Source: an uncultured Oscillospiraceae bacterium | Lineage (GTDB): Bacteria > Bacillota > Clostridia > Oscillospirales > Oscillospiraceae | Length of the DNA: 54,153 nt | Assembly (NCBI GenBank): GCA_910579595.1 | Contig: CAJTVM010000008.1 | Span: forward strand, 1-54,153 | Direction of reading: 5' to 3' | Shown: positions 42,079-49,760 of the stretch, piece after piece | How the letters are laid out: every line of letters begins with the position of its first letter | Numbering within the stretch: the first letter of the stretch is position 1 | Notes under the pieces: generated by a model | Seen by the model: the letters and a program-made list of their open reading frames with translations, nothing else | Databases searched by the model: none | What the model was told of the DNA's origin: nothing | Program-made: the position numbers and the translations under genes

Positions 42079-43032
42079 TCAAATCATCGCGCCCACTTCA
42101 CCCAGCACCAGCGTGGTCGTCAGCCCTCCGCCGCCGCAGGACACCTCCACCTGGGCGGCGCGGTAGCGCCCGTTAGCCCCGAACCCCTCCAGCGCCACAT
42201 CCACCAGATCCCCTGGCCAGGCCAAAAAACCCCCGGCGGCGGTGAGGCGCATCCGCACCCGCTCCCGCCGCGCGGCCCGGAGCTGGTAGTCCGCCGTATA
42301 CCGCATGGCGGTGGTGCCCGTGGTATTGGGCACGGTGATCACCCGCCGGGCCCGGCCCCCCTGGGCGATAAACGCCGGGTCGGACACCCACTGGGTGCCC
42401 CAGGTGGTGCGCCGCCGCACCGCCACCTGGCTGAGCACCCCGTGGCGCTCCTCCCGGTACTCCCACCCAGTGATCTTGTCCTTGTCCCCGACGCACACCA
42501 CCTTGGCGTCGGCGTGGGGATCCAGCACCAGCCGCCCCATCCTGTCGAACCGGGGTACCACCCCGCCGTAGTAGCAGGCGTACCGCCGCACCACGCTCCA
42601 CTCGCTCTCGCCGCTGCTCACCAGGAACCCGTTCACCGAAGCCAGCCCCGCGCCTCCCACCGCCGCAATCCCGTAGGGGCTGACATGGTTGGCGATGATA
42701 TCCGCCCGGGTGGCCTTCTGGTACTCGGCGGGCATAGCCTCGTTGTCCAGCAGCAGCGCCGCCATCCCCCGGCCCGCCAGTTCCAGATACAGCCCATCTT
42801 TCCCGCACAGTACGGCAAACTCGTCCACAACCCCGGTGAACACCCGCTCGCCCTCCCACTCGGCATAAAACCGGCAGGCGTCGGACAGCACCTTCTCCTG
42901 CCCCCGCTTCCACAAGCACCGCAGGGAAAAGCTGTCGCAGGGGGTGTCGGTGCCATAGCACAGCTTCCAGCTTACGGCGGTAGGCAGCTTCCACGTCTGC
43001 CCGCCGCCCAAAATCACCCAGCACTCAATCAT
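42079..43032 (-). CDS. Baseplate hub protein (XkdQ, late control gpD-like)
   Basis: The 317-residue protein corresponds to XkdQ, a hub homolog of gp27/gpD. It begins MIECWVILGGGQTWKLPTAV, contains ADIIANHVSPYGIAAVGGAG, and ends with the family's beta-rich domain. The start overlaps the LysM gene's stop (ATGA), which excludes the longer frame. A 30-bp gap containing a repeat end precedes the next gene. Confidence 0.87.
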   Translation of the reverse strand: MIECWVILGGGQTWKLPTAVSWKLCYGTDTPCDSFSLRCLWKRGQEKVLSDACRFYAEWEGERVFTGVVDEFAVLCGKDGLYLELAGRGMAALLLDNEAMPAEYQKATRADIIANHVSPYGIAAVGGAGLASVNGFLVSSGESEWSVVRRYACYYGGVVPRFDRMGRLVLDPHADAKVVCVGDKDKITGWEYREERHGVLSQVAVRRRTTWGTQWVSDPAFIAQGGRARRVITVPNTTGTTAMRYTADYQLRAARRERVRMRLTAAGGFLAWPGDLVDVALEGFGANGRYRAAQVEVSCGGGGLTTTLVLGEVGAMI

Positions 43033-43595
43033 CGAATTCTCACCCTCTGTCCCGGATAAATCAGGTTGGGGTTGCGAATCTGGGGGTTCAGGGCGATGAT
43101 GCTGTTCAGCGGCTCCCCATACCGCCTTGACAGCCCCCACAGGGTATCCCCCCACACCACGGTATGCCACTCCCCCTGGGCGTTCCCGCCGGTCTGCGTC
43201 CCACCGGAAACTGCCGCCGTGGTCAGCTCGGTGGTATTACCGTTGGACATGACCTCCCAGAACTCGAAGGAATAAGCCACATAATCCCTCCGAGGCTCCT
43301 GCCGCAGCTCCAGCCCCGCAAACCACGCCGTAGTGGTCATCCATACCGGGTGGACCAGCACCCCCGGCTTCTCCTCATAAAACACATTTGCCAGCTCTTT
43401 GAAGGTTTCGTAAGCCCCCGCGCCTACGAACTCCCCCTCTCCCTTCAGCACCCGCCGGGTCTGGCCCAGGCTCTGCAAATAGTGCCGTCCGAAGGGGATT
43501 TTGTGCACCGCGATTTTCCGCTCATAGGTGATGGAATACACCCTGGGATTGTGGGGCCACACGAAATTTTTAAACCGCATGGGGGAAAGAATCAT
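43029..43595 (-). CDS. LysM-containing baseplate protein (XkdP-like, gp53-type)
   Basis: The 188-residue protein combines a tail protein N-terminal domain (PRVYSITYERKIAVHKIPFG) with a C-terminal LysM domain (about residues 142-188, TVVWGDTLWGLSRRYGEPLN). LysM binds peptidoglycan and in contractile phages lies at the tube-baseplate junction. In PBSX this gene follows the tape measure gene. Its stop overlaps the hub gene's start. Confidence 0.88.
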   Translation of the reverse strand: MILSPMRFKNFVWPHNPRVYSITYERKIAVHKIPFGRHYLQSLGQTRRVLKGEGEFVGAGAYETFKELANVFYEEKPGVLVHPVWMTTTAWFAGLELRQEPRRDYVAYSFEFWEVMSNGNTTELTTAAVSGGTQTGGNAQGEWHTVVWGDTLWGLSRRYGEPLNSIIALNPQIRNPNLIYPGQRVRIR

Positions 43596-43611
43596 CGTTA
43601 TCCGCTCCTCC

Positions 43612-43652
43612 CGTTGTCACGCTGCGCAGGCGGCTGGCCGCCCCGCACTCAG
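43612..43652 (-). repeat. Short fragment of the stop-abutting repeat
   Basis: GTTGTCACGCTGCG and GCCCCGCACTCAG, both ends of the family, fill the gap between the candidate tape measure gene and the LysM gene, again touching the stop codon. Confidence 0.55.
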
Positions 43653-44239
43653 AATATGGACATACCGCCGTCATATCTCCGGCTGTCCCTGCGCACCGCC
43701 CTATCCAGCTCATCCACGGCCAGCGGCGCCGCGCCCCCCAGCTCCTGCGCTCGGGCAGGCTGCCCCGCCTGCTCCGGGGGCAGGGCCGGGGCGGCAGGCC
43801 GCGCCCCCCGCACGGTCTGCCGGTACAGCCCCTCCAGCCCCGCCTGGGCCTCAATTGCCCGCCGCGCCCCCGCAAGCAGCGCTTCCGCCGCCCCTTCCGT
43901 GGTGTATCCGGCCGTCCTCTGGCGCGCCTGCGTCTCAGCCGTTCCCGCCGTCCACAGCTCATCCTCCGCCCCCTGGAGCTGCTTCGGCATCGCCTGCCGC
44001 CGCGCGGCGTCCATGTCCGGCTCCACGCTGCGCACCGACCACACCGGTCCTTCCTTCCAAAGTGCCTCCGGTCTCCCGCTGTCCTCATCCATCTTGCCGG
44101 CATTCTGTCCGGGCCGTTCCAACCCAATCTGCCCCGCCGCCTGTCCGCCGCTCCTGCCGTCCTCCGCAGGGGCAGGCCCCATTCCCGTCTCCCCGGCCCT
44201 TCCCCCGCCCCCACGGGGGAAGGCCGGATCATCAGCCAT
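43649..44239 (-). CDS. Phage tail protein in the tape-measure position (short)
   Basis: The 196-residue frame from ATG at 44239 can extend in phase to about 44333 (GTLVDRIEELLSGIAAEEND), where AAAGGGGG is followed only by non-ATG codons, so a non-standard start is likely and the protein is about 225 residues. The C-terminus AVDELDRAVRRDSRRYDGGM is strongly patterned and looks genuine. The middle is Gln/Ala-rich and partly helical. It occupies the slot of the tape measure protein but is several times smaller than any I know. An alternative frame covering 43570-44277 was judged a shadow. Confidence 0.65.
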   Translation of the reverse strand: MADDPAFPRGGGGRAGETGMGPAPAEDGRSGGQAAGQIGLERPGQNAGKMDEDSGRPEALWKEGPVWSVRSVEPDMDAARRQAMPKQLQGAEDELWTAGTAETQARQRTAGYTTEGAAEALLAGARRAIEAQAGLEGLYRQTVRGARPAAPALPPEQAGQPARAQELGGAAPLAVDELDRAVRRDSRRYDGGMSIF

Positions 44240-44321
44240 CCGCGCCAGGGCCAGGATGTCCTCCCGCCCTTCTTCATCGTTCTCCTCCGCCGCTATCCCC
44301 GACAGCAGCTCCTCAATCCGG

Positions 44322-44621
44322 TCAACCAGCGTCCCCGCCCCCTTTCAGCTCCTGATACCGCGCCCAGTCAAACCCGGAATTCACCGACCAGCTCCCTCTG
44401 GGCGCGCCGCACACCGGGCACGGCTCCTCCACAGCCTTCTGCCTGCATTCGGGGCACAGCCGCGCCAGCTCCTCCTCCTGATCCAGCGCCAGGTTCAGGG
44501 CACACCACAGGTAATCCCGGTCGGTCATCTCCTTCGCCCGATTTTCGGTAGGCAGAGCGCCGAACAGCCGGAGCACGCGCCACTGAAGGCGCTCATAATG
44601 CGCATGCTCCAGGCTTTTTTT
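44322..44621 (-). CDS. Second frame of the tail assembly chaperone (GT extension, by -1 frameshift)
   Basis: From the slippery site onward the -1 frame is open for 97 codons: SLEHAHYERLQWRVLRLFGA through WARYQELKGGGDAG. It contains a Cys-rich knuckle (CPECRQK and CPVCGAP). An isolated translation from GTG at 44576 is possible but has no ribosome site, and the protein-like text starts upstream of it, right at the slippery site. The fusion with the first frame would be 208 residues. This copies the G/GT arrangement of tailed phages, located between the tail tube and tape measure genes. Confidence 0.78.
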   Translation of the reverse strand, partial: KKSLEHAHYERLQWRVLRLFGALPTENRAKEMTDRDYLWCALNLALDQEEELARLCPECRQKAVEEPCPVCGAPRGSWSVNSGFDWARYQELKGGGDAG

Positions 44622-44947
44622 CGCCGCTGGATCTCCTGCTCCCCCGCCAGCGGCGAGGGGTTGTATTCCCGGTTAAACTCCGCCCAAGCGTCCGCCAGCC
44701 GGGCAATTTCCTCCAGGCGCAGCCCATCCAGCGCCGCCTGGCCGTTCTCAAACACTGGCTCACCGCCGCGCTCCAGCGCCTTGGCCACCAGGCAGGCGTT
44801 CCGGCACACCGCCCGCTCCTTCCCGTCCAGCGCAAGCGCGTCGCCCTCCCGCCGGGCCTCCAGCACCTCCCGGGCGGACAGCAGCCGTAGCGTCCTCCCC
44901 CCGCCCGCCTTCACCCGGTCAGCTCCAGCCCAAAACCCGCTGTCCAT
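44525..44947 (-). CDS. Tail assembly chaperone, unshifted product (XkdN-like/G)
   Basis: The 140-residue product follows the tube gene with TAAATG coupling. The text up to KK at residues 110-111 is well patterned (LDGKERAVCRNACLVAKALE, LRLEEIARLADAWAEFNREY), while residues 112-140 (AWSMRIMSAFSGACSGCSAL onward) look like out-of-frame filler. This is what a frameshifting chaperone gene predicts. Tail chaperones coat the tape measure during tail assembly. Confidence 0.8.
   Translation of the reverse strand: MDSGFWAGADRVKAGGGRTLRLLSAREVLEARREGDALALDGKERAVCRNACLVAKALERGGEPVFENGQAALDGLRLEEIARLADAWAEFNREYNPSPLAGEQEIQRRKKAWSMRIMSAFSGACSGCSALCLPKIGRRR
44570..44621 (-). promoter_or_regulatory. Programmed -1 ribosomal frameshift signal
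   Basis: On the coding strand A AAA AAA (44621-44615) lies in the X XXY YYZ phase of the first frame. Four bases later GGAGCATGCGC (44610-44600) pairs with GCGCGTGCTCC (44580-44570), 11 bp with one G-U, and GCC/GGC can extend the stem past one bulged T. The loop is 19 bases. Slippery heptamer, phase and close stem together fit a classical -1 signal. Confidence 0.8.
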
Positions 44948-45361
44948 TTAGGCCGCCGCCTCCATCCGGCTTCGGGCCACCAGGGTCAGCTTTTCCACCA
45001 CCATCCTGCCCAGCTGGGCGTCCTCCTGGATGTCGCTCCATTGGCAGTCGGAGTAGATCACCTTCCTATCGGGCTTGCAGATCACCAGGGAAAAATTCTT
45101 CATGCTGTAAAAATCCAGCTTATCGGCGATGGCCTGATCGGTGGCGTACAGCCTGGTCAGCTGAATCACATAATTCTGGGGTCCCTGCACCGTGGCCACC
45201 GGCTCCTCCTCGCCGAAAGCCTCCACCGTCATGGAGCTCCGTGTGGTCTTGCAGTTGTAGCTCTGCACCACCGCCACCTTTTTTCCGTCCAGTTCCAGCC
45301 AGATATCGGAGCTGGTGGGGAAGCCCGCGTCACGCAGGCCGCTGTTGAAATTTGCGCTCAT
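44948..45361 (-). CDS. Phage tail tube protein (XkdM-like)
   Basis: The 137-residue protein is the inner tube subunit of a contractile tail. It matches the XkdM/DUF2001 group: ELDGKKVAVVQSYNCKTTRS, then EPVATVQGPQNYVIQLTRLY, and DFYSMKNFSLVICKPDRKVI. AAGGAGG precedes the ATG. The gap from the sheath gene stop contains a copy of the host intergenic repeat. Confidence 0.92.
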   Translation of the reverse strand: MSANFNSGLRDAGFPTSSDIWLELDGKKVAVVQSYNCKTTRSSMTVEAFGEEEPVATVQGPQNYVIQLTRLYATDQAIADKLDFYSMKNFSLVICKPDRKVIYSDCQWSDIQEDAQLGRMVVEKLTLVARSRMEAAA

Positions 45362-45374
45362 TCAAATTCCTCCT

Positions 45375-45517
45375 TGTATTCACGCTCCGCAGCCGGCAGA
45401 CCGCTTGGCCGCTTTCACTCCGGCTCGGCCTGGTTTGCGGGGCGCACAGCGCCCCGCCGTCCGGCCTCGCTCCGCTCCAAGCTCCCTCGCAGCCGCCTGC
45501 TCGCAACGGCTTGGACG
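45375..45517 (-). repeat. Stop-abutting repeat inside the virion operon
   Basis: The unit lies between the sheath stop codon and the ribosome site of the tube gene. It retains TCACGCTCCGCAGCCGGCAG, the central CCAAGCTCCCTCGC segment and a divergent outer end CTGCTCGCAACGGCTTGG. Its presence inside a phage operon indicates long residence of the cluster in this genome. Confidence 0.72.
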
Positions 45518-46567
45518 CTATACCGTAATATGGGCGGACAGCCACACCTGGTTCAGCCCGTGGGCCACGGTAAAGGCAAACTCCACCAGGCAGATCGTAG
45601 GATCGTCCTCCAGCGCGCTCACCGTCACATCCTCATAACCGTCGATGATCTCCCGGCTCACCCGTTTTTCCAGCTCCATCATGGTCTGGGAGCGGATGGC
45701 CCCCCGGGTCTGCGCCGTATTCTTAGCCCGGTTGAACTTGGCGCGCAGGGCATTTCTCAGCCCGGGAATCACCTCGTCCACCACCAGCACGGTGGCCAGC
45801 TCCCGCCAGGTAGCGTCCGCCGCGCCGCCGGTGGTGGTGCGTGTGGTCACGCCCCGCACCACATAGCAGGATCCCGCCAATGCCTCCAGGGTGGTCACGC
45901 CGCCCCGCACCAGCTCGTCGATCTCGTTGTCGTCATAGGTGCACTCCAGCCCCGCCAGCCCGTAGAGCTGGGCGCCGCCCAAGGGCAGCGCCGGGTCGGT
46001 GGTGCCCGCGATGGCCCCCGCCACGGCGGCGGCGCACATATATCCGCCGGAGCCGTCCCCCATACCGGGGGCCACCAGCACCACCCGTTCGCAGTTAAGC
46101 CCTTCGGCCCGCTTCACCAGCTGTTCCACGCTCTCGCCGGCGGTGGCACCCACCACGGCGATACGCTCCTTTCTGGCTCCGGAGCACTCCTGCACCATGT
46201 CTTTCAGCGCCTGCTGCACCTTCAAATCCGTGCTGTCGCACACCACGATAGGCACATCCTCAATGGCCGCCACAGCGGCAATCGCTGCCGAATAATCCCC
46301 CGTGACGGGCACACCGTACACCGTACCGGCGCCGTTGCGGATGGCCAGCTGGGCCATCTGGCTCAGCACACACTCGCCCACGTCCGCCGCCGCCTTGCTG
46401 TAGCTGTTCCAACGGTAGACCCGCTGGATCTGCGCCTCCCCAACCAAGGCCGCATCCGCGGCGCAGGCGGCAATCACCGCCACCCTGCCGCCGCCCGCGG
46501 AGGCGGCGGTCAAGCTGGACGTCTCATAGGAGGAATACACCCCCGGCCGCTCATGCTTGACGTTCAT
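45518..46567 (-). CDS. Contractile tail sheath protein (XkdK-like)
   Basis: The 349-residue protein is the sheath subunit. Family features are RPGVYSSYETSSLTAASAGG at the N-terminus, AGLECTYDDNEIDELVRGGV, and the C-terminal KRVSREIIDGYEDVTVSALE through FAFTVAHGLNQVWLSAHITV. The length is near that of XkdK-type sheaths, shorter than T4-type. The start overlaps the upstream gene's stop (ATGA). Confidence 0.93.
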   Translation of the reverse strand: MNVKHERPGVYSSYETSSLTAASAGGGRVAVIAACAADAALVGEAQIQRVYRWNSYSKAAADVGECVLSQMAQLAIRNGAGTVYGVPVTGDYSAAIAAVAAIEDVPIVVCDSTDLKVQQALKDMVQECSGARKERIAVVGATAGESVEQLVKRAEGLNCERVVLVAPGMGDGSGGYMCAAAVAGAIAGTTDPALPLGGAQLYGLAGLECTYDDNEIDELVRGGVTTLEALAGSCYVVRGVTTRTTTGGAADATWRELATVLVVDEVIPGLRNALRAKFNRAKNTAQTRGAIRSQTMMELEKRVSREIIDGYEDVTVSALEDDPTICLVEFAFTVAHGLNQVWLSAHITV

Positions 46568-47061
46568 TTCAATCTCCCCTTCACTTCAAAGTCCACAAAG
46601 GCCCCGCCGCCGTCCATCCGGGCGACCAGCCACGCCCTGCACCGGCAGGAGGTTTTCTGCCGGTAAAGCCCGTCCTTTTCCAAAAACTCCACCTGTCCCG
46701 CCTGGATCTCCAGGGCGTTGAGCCCCGCCGCCCCATAGCACATCAGGTTTTCGGCGGTGATCTCCGCCGCCTCCTTGCAGGCGCGCTCCCCCCCGTCCCT
46801 GGGGGCGAAGATATCCAGCGCCAGGGTGAGCTCCACCTCCCTGCCGTAGAGCTCTCTCTCAATCCCGTCCGCGTCCCGGCGTACGCCTAAATAGTCCTGA
46901 AACCCGCCGGAGGCGCACACCATCTTGCTCAGCGACACCGCGGCCACCGCCGCCCGCCACCGGGCGGCTTGGGCGCTTTCCATGCCGGTGACGGCGTTCA
47001 CCCCCGCCTGCCGGAGCTGCTCCGCCACATCTTCCCGCAGGGCGTTCAGCGCCCCTCTCAT
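46564..47061 (-). CDS. Tail terminator/completion-like protein
   Basis: The 165-residue product lies immediately before the sheath gene, the place of the tail terminator in this phage type. It contains LREDVAEQLRQAGVNAVTGM and REVELTLALDIFAPRDGGER, a mixed alpha/beta pattern that suits the terminator fold. Overlapping ATGA junctions on both sides set the start at 47061. Assignment rests mainly on position. Confidence 0.6.
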   Translation of the reverse strand: MRGALNALREDVAEQLRQAGVNAVTGMESAQAARWRAAVAAVSLSKMVCASGGFQDYLGVRRDADGIERELYGREVELTLALDIFAPRDGGERACKEAAEITAENLMCYGAAGLNALEIQAGQVEFLEKDGLYRQKTSCRCRAWLVARMDGGGAFVDFEVKGRLK

Positions 47062-47393
47062 GGCACGTTCTCCCCGCAGGGCCGCAGGGCCAGCCACAAA
47101 TGGGTAACCTGACCGCCCACCCAGATGGGCCGCACGGTCATCACCTCATACCTGCCATCCCCCCATTCCAGCCAACCTCCCGGCCCCAGCTGGTCCAGGG
47201 GCAGATCCGGCTCCGCCAGTCCCAAAAACCGATCCTGGGAATAACTGCCCAGCGCCCCTGCGGTATACTGCCAATCCGCTTTTGTCATGGGCTGGACAAT
47301 TGCCATACCCCGGCCTGTCTCCGTGCCGTCCTCTTTCCGGCACACCATCTCCTGCCCATAGGTCCTGATGACCCAATCAAACGCCTCAATCAT
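47058..47393 (-). CDS. Head-tail joining protein (XkdH-like)
   Basis: The 111-residue protein begins MIEAFDWVIRTYGQEMVCRK and is predominantly beta (GGWLEWGDGRYEVMTVRPIW), resembling small head-closure/stopper proteins. It sits between the connector and the terminator-like gene with four-base overlaps at both ends, as in PBSX-type clusters. The call is positional with modest sequence support. Confidence 0.6.
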   Translation of the reverse strand: MIEAFDWVIRTYGQEMVCRKEDGTETGRGMAIVQPMTKADWQYTAGALGSYSQDRFLGLAEPDLPLDQLGPGGWLEWGDGRYEVMTVRPIWVGGQVTHLWLALRPCGENVP

Positions 47394-47740
47394 CCGTCCA
47401 CCCCCCGAAACACAAATTCGCTGCCGCCGAGATAGGGGGCCATAATCTCCATGGCCTGCTCAGACAGCTTCCCACAGTCCCCGCCCCCTTCCCGGCGGAT
47501 GGAGATATCCCCGGCGGACAGGGCGGTGATACCGTCCATCCCCTGGCTCCCCCGCAGCCAGTCCATGGCCAGCCACGCCGCCGCCAGGGGGTAGGCCCCC
47601 CCGCAGTCCTCCGCCGTCAGTCCATCCTTCAGCCGCCAGTCCAGCGCCCTGCAGGCGCTCTCGCACAGCATCCGCAGCACCGTCTCATCCTGCCCCGGCC
47701 CGCACAGCGCCAGCAAAAGCTCCAGAACCTGTTCCGTCAT
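47390..47740 (-). CDS. Head-tail connector-like protein
   Basis: The 116-residue protein is helical (VLELLLALCGPGQDETVLRM, AYPLAAAWLAMDWLRGSQGM) with a C-terminal SAGDISIRREGG segment typical of gp6/YqbG-type head-tail adaptors that sit under the portal. GGAGTG precedes the ATG. Position between the protease-like and stopper-like genes agrees. Confidence 0.65.
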   Translation of the reverse strand: MTEQVLELLLALCGPGQDETVLRMLCESACRALDWRLKDGLTAEDCGGAYPLAAAWLAMDWLRGSQGMDGITALSAGDISIRREGGGDCGKLSEQAMEIMAPYLGGSEFVFRGVDG

Positions 47741-47752
47741 CCGCTCACACTC

Positions 47753-48628
47753 CTAAATCAGAAAGGCTCCGTCCACGATCTCCTGGGGCACGGCTTCCTC
47801 GCTGTAGCACAGCTGTGCCCTGGGTATCAGCAGTCTGTCCGCCTTGCCCCGGTACAGCTTGATAAGCCCCAGCAGCTCCTCCTCGTCCAGCTTGCCCGCC
47901 ACATTTTCCAGCAGGGCGTGTCCCAGCTCCGGCTCGGCGATCCCGGCGGTCCGCACCAACTCCCGCCGCAGGTTCTTGAGGTACTTGCGTCCCAGCCGCG
48001 CCTCGTCCTCCAGCCTTTTTCCGGCGCTCTTAATCACCCCGGCCTTCCTCTGTGCGGGCACCGCCACAAAGGACCACTCATAGACGTCAGTGGCCCCGGT
48101 GAGCACGCCGCAGCAGATCTGAGCGTCATACTCCTCCCCCTTTTCATGGGGGCACTCGTCCACCGGCCTGCCGCAGATGGAGCAAACCACCTGTTCCACG
48201 GCGCAGCCCACGCTGACCTCCCGTTTGATCCCGCCGTCAATCTCGGCAATCAGGGCGGCGTTCTCATTGGTGCGCATCATGTAGGCCCACCCCTTCAAAA
48301 AGCGGTAGGGCCGCCCGTCGGCGGTAAGCGTCCCATCTCCGCCTGCCACCTCGGTGCGGTAAATCCGTGCGGTCTGCCCTTTGGCGGACCACTGGTGGTC
48401 GAACACCCCGGACACCCCCACAAACATGGGGGCCAGCTCGTCCAAGGTACTGTCGTCGAACCGCTCAAAATCCCGGTCGATGTCGTTGTCGCACAGCCGC
48501 AGGGCAAAGGTATACACCTCGTCCGCCCCCAGCTCCCGCCGTGAGAGCGCGTTAATGAGCGCCATCTCATCGGCCTCCGGCGTACCGATGGCCTTCACCA
48601 CCGCGTCCTTACAGATCTCCATTCCCAT
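47753..48628 (-). CDS. Prohead protease-like phage protein
   Basis: The 291-residue protein has a core resembling XkdF-type or U35-type head proteases: MFVGVSGVFDHQWSAKGQTA with a candidate catalytic His, then IDGGIKREVSVGCAVEQVVC with a candidate Ser, then EWSFVAVPAQRKAG. A four-cysteine knuckle (CSICGRPVDEC) is inserted. The start at 48628 has GAGGAGG upstream and avoids a long overlap. It lies after the portal gene, whereas the capsid gene precedes both. Confidence 0.7.
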   Translation of the reverse strand: MGMEICKDAVVKAIGTPEADEMALINALSRRELGADEVYTFALRLCDNDIDRDFERFDDSTLDELAPMFVGVSGVFDHQWSAKGQTARIYRTEVAGGDGTLTADGRPYRFLKGWAYMMRTNENAALIAEIDGGIKREVSVGCAVEQVVCSICGRPVDECPHEKGEEYDAQICCGVLTGATDVYEWSFVAVPAQRKAGVIKSAGKRLEDEARLGRKYLKNLRRELVRTAGIAEPELGHALLENVAGKLDEEELLGLIKLYRGKADRLLIPRAQLCYSEEAVPQEIVDGAFLI

Positions 48629-49760
48629 TTTCCTCCTCAATGGCCCGTGCCTGGGCCCGGTACAGCGCCGCCTTGGCCTCCGACTCCTCGTCCTGGAGGT
48701 TGACGTCCAGCCAGTCGATCACAATCCGATCATCCAACCCCCGCAGCCGCAGCCAGAACTCGCAGATCCGCTCCACCACCGGTTCCAAACTGCGCCGGAT
48801 GGCGGCGATCTCGCTGGTCATAATGTCCGCCTGCTGGCTGCTCATCCGCTCGGTAGACGACCAGCTCAGTCCCAGCAAAAAGGGCGGAATTCCCGTTTTC
48901 GCCACCAGCTGCTCCAAAATCTGCCGCACGGGCACCTCGCTGTCCAGAATCTGGTTGTCCGCCCCGATGGTACGGATATCCACATCCCCGGCGCACACAA
49001 AATCCCGCACCGCGCCGTCCCGCCCGGCCTGCATGGCGGCGGACCACTCCCGGGCCACCTGATTGCACCGATCCTTGGCCAGCGTTCCATCCTCGCCCTT
49101 GCACACCACGGCGAAGCGCACGTTGCCCATGCGTTCCCAGTTCTTGCCCATGGCCTCGAAAATTTTCACGAGGATCTCCGCCAAAAAGGGCATGGAACGC
49201 AGCATGGACACCCCATAAGGGGCCCCCGTCTCCGGCTGGAAGGGGGTAAACAGCAGCAGCTCCTGCCGTTCCGGCTGTTCAATCGTTCCATCAAGCTTGC
49301 GCGCGCACAGGGCAAAATCCAGCGGGTGGTCCCCCTCCTTGATTTCCACCCGGCTCACATCGGCGCACAGCAGGGCGGCGATATCCCGCCCATCCTCCCG
49401 CGGGAGGATTTCCCCCACCGCCCGGCCGCAGGTGATCATGGAATCCAGATACTGATCAAGAAACGTCTGAATCCCCCTCTGTTTCCGGCCCACCGGCACG
49501 GTACGCAGAAACTGATCCAGCTCCTCCTGGCCCCGGCTGTCCCGGCAGGTGACCTTCACTCCGCCGCACAGCCGCACCAGCTTGCAGATGGCGGCGTCCA
49601 CCACGGGCACCGCCTCCCGGACGGCCCGGTACAGCGCGATTTCGCCCTGGTGCAGGGGCACATATCCGTCCATCTGGACAAAGGGGTGCCGGCCCGCGTC
49701 CCGGAGCTGGGCGGCGGCGGCCGCCGCCCCCCCCTCCCTGCCTCGTCTGCGTCCGCTCAT
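48609..49760 (-). CDS. Phage portal protein
   Basis: The 383-residue protein is a portal, the dodecameric ring through which DNA enters the capsid. Family features are the N-terminal LYRAVREAVPVVDAAICKLV, SMLRSMPFLAEILVKIFEAM in the crown-stem region, and ILEQLVAKTGIPPFLLGLSW with SSTERMSSQQADIM. Length is at the short end for portals (about 400-500). Its start overlaps the capsid stop codon by the ATGA junction. Confidence 0.9.
   Translation of the reverse strand: MSGRRRGREGGAAAAAAQLRDAGRHPFVQMDGYVPLHQGEIALYRAVREAVPVVDAAICKLVRLCGGVKVTCRDSRGQEELDQFLRTVPVGRKQRGIQTFLDQYLDSMITCGRAVGEILPREDGRDIAALLCADVSRVEIKEGDHPLDFALCARKLDGTIEQPERQELLLFTPFQPETGAPYGVSMLRSMPFLAEILVKIFEAMGKNWERMGNVRFAVVCKGEDGTLAKDRCNQVAREWSAAMQAGRDGAVRDFVCAGDVDIRTIGADNQILDSEVPVRQILEQLVAKTGIPPFLLGLSWSSTERMSSQQADIMTSEIAAIRRSLEPVVERICEFWLRLRGLDDRIVIDWLDVNLQDEESEAKAALYRAQARAIEEENGNGDL

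Noticed and set aside
43570..44277. Alternative 235-codon frame in the tape-measure slot
   Set aside because: It is basic and Trp/Arg-rich, overlaps the LysM gene start, and lacks the patterned C-terminus seen in the chosen frame.
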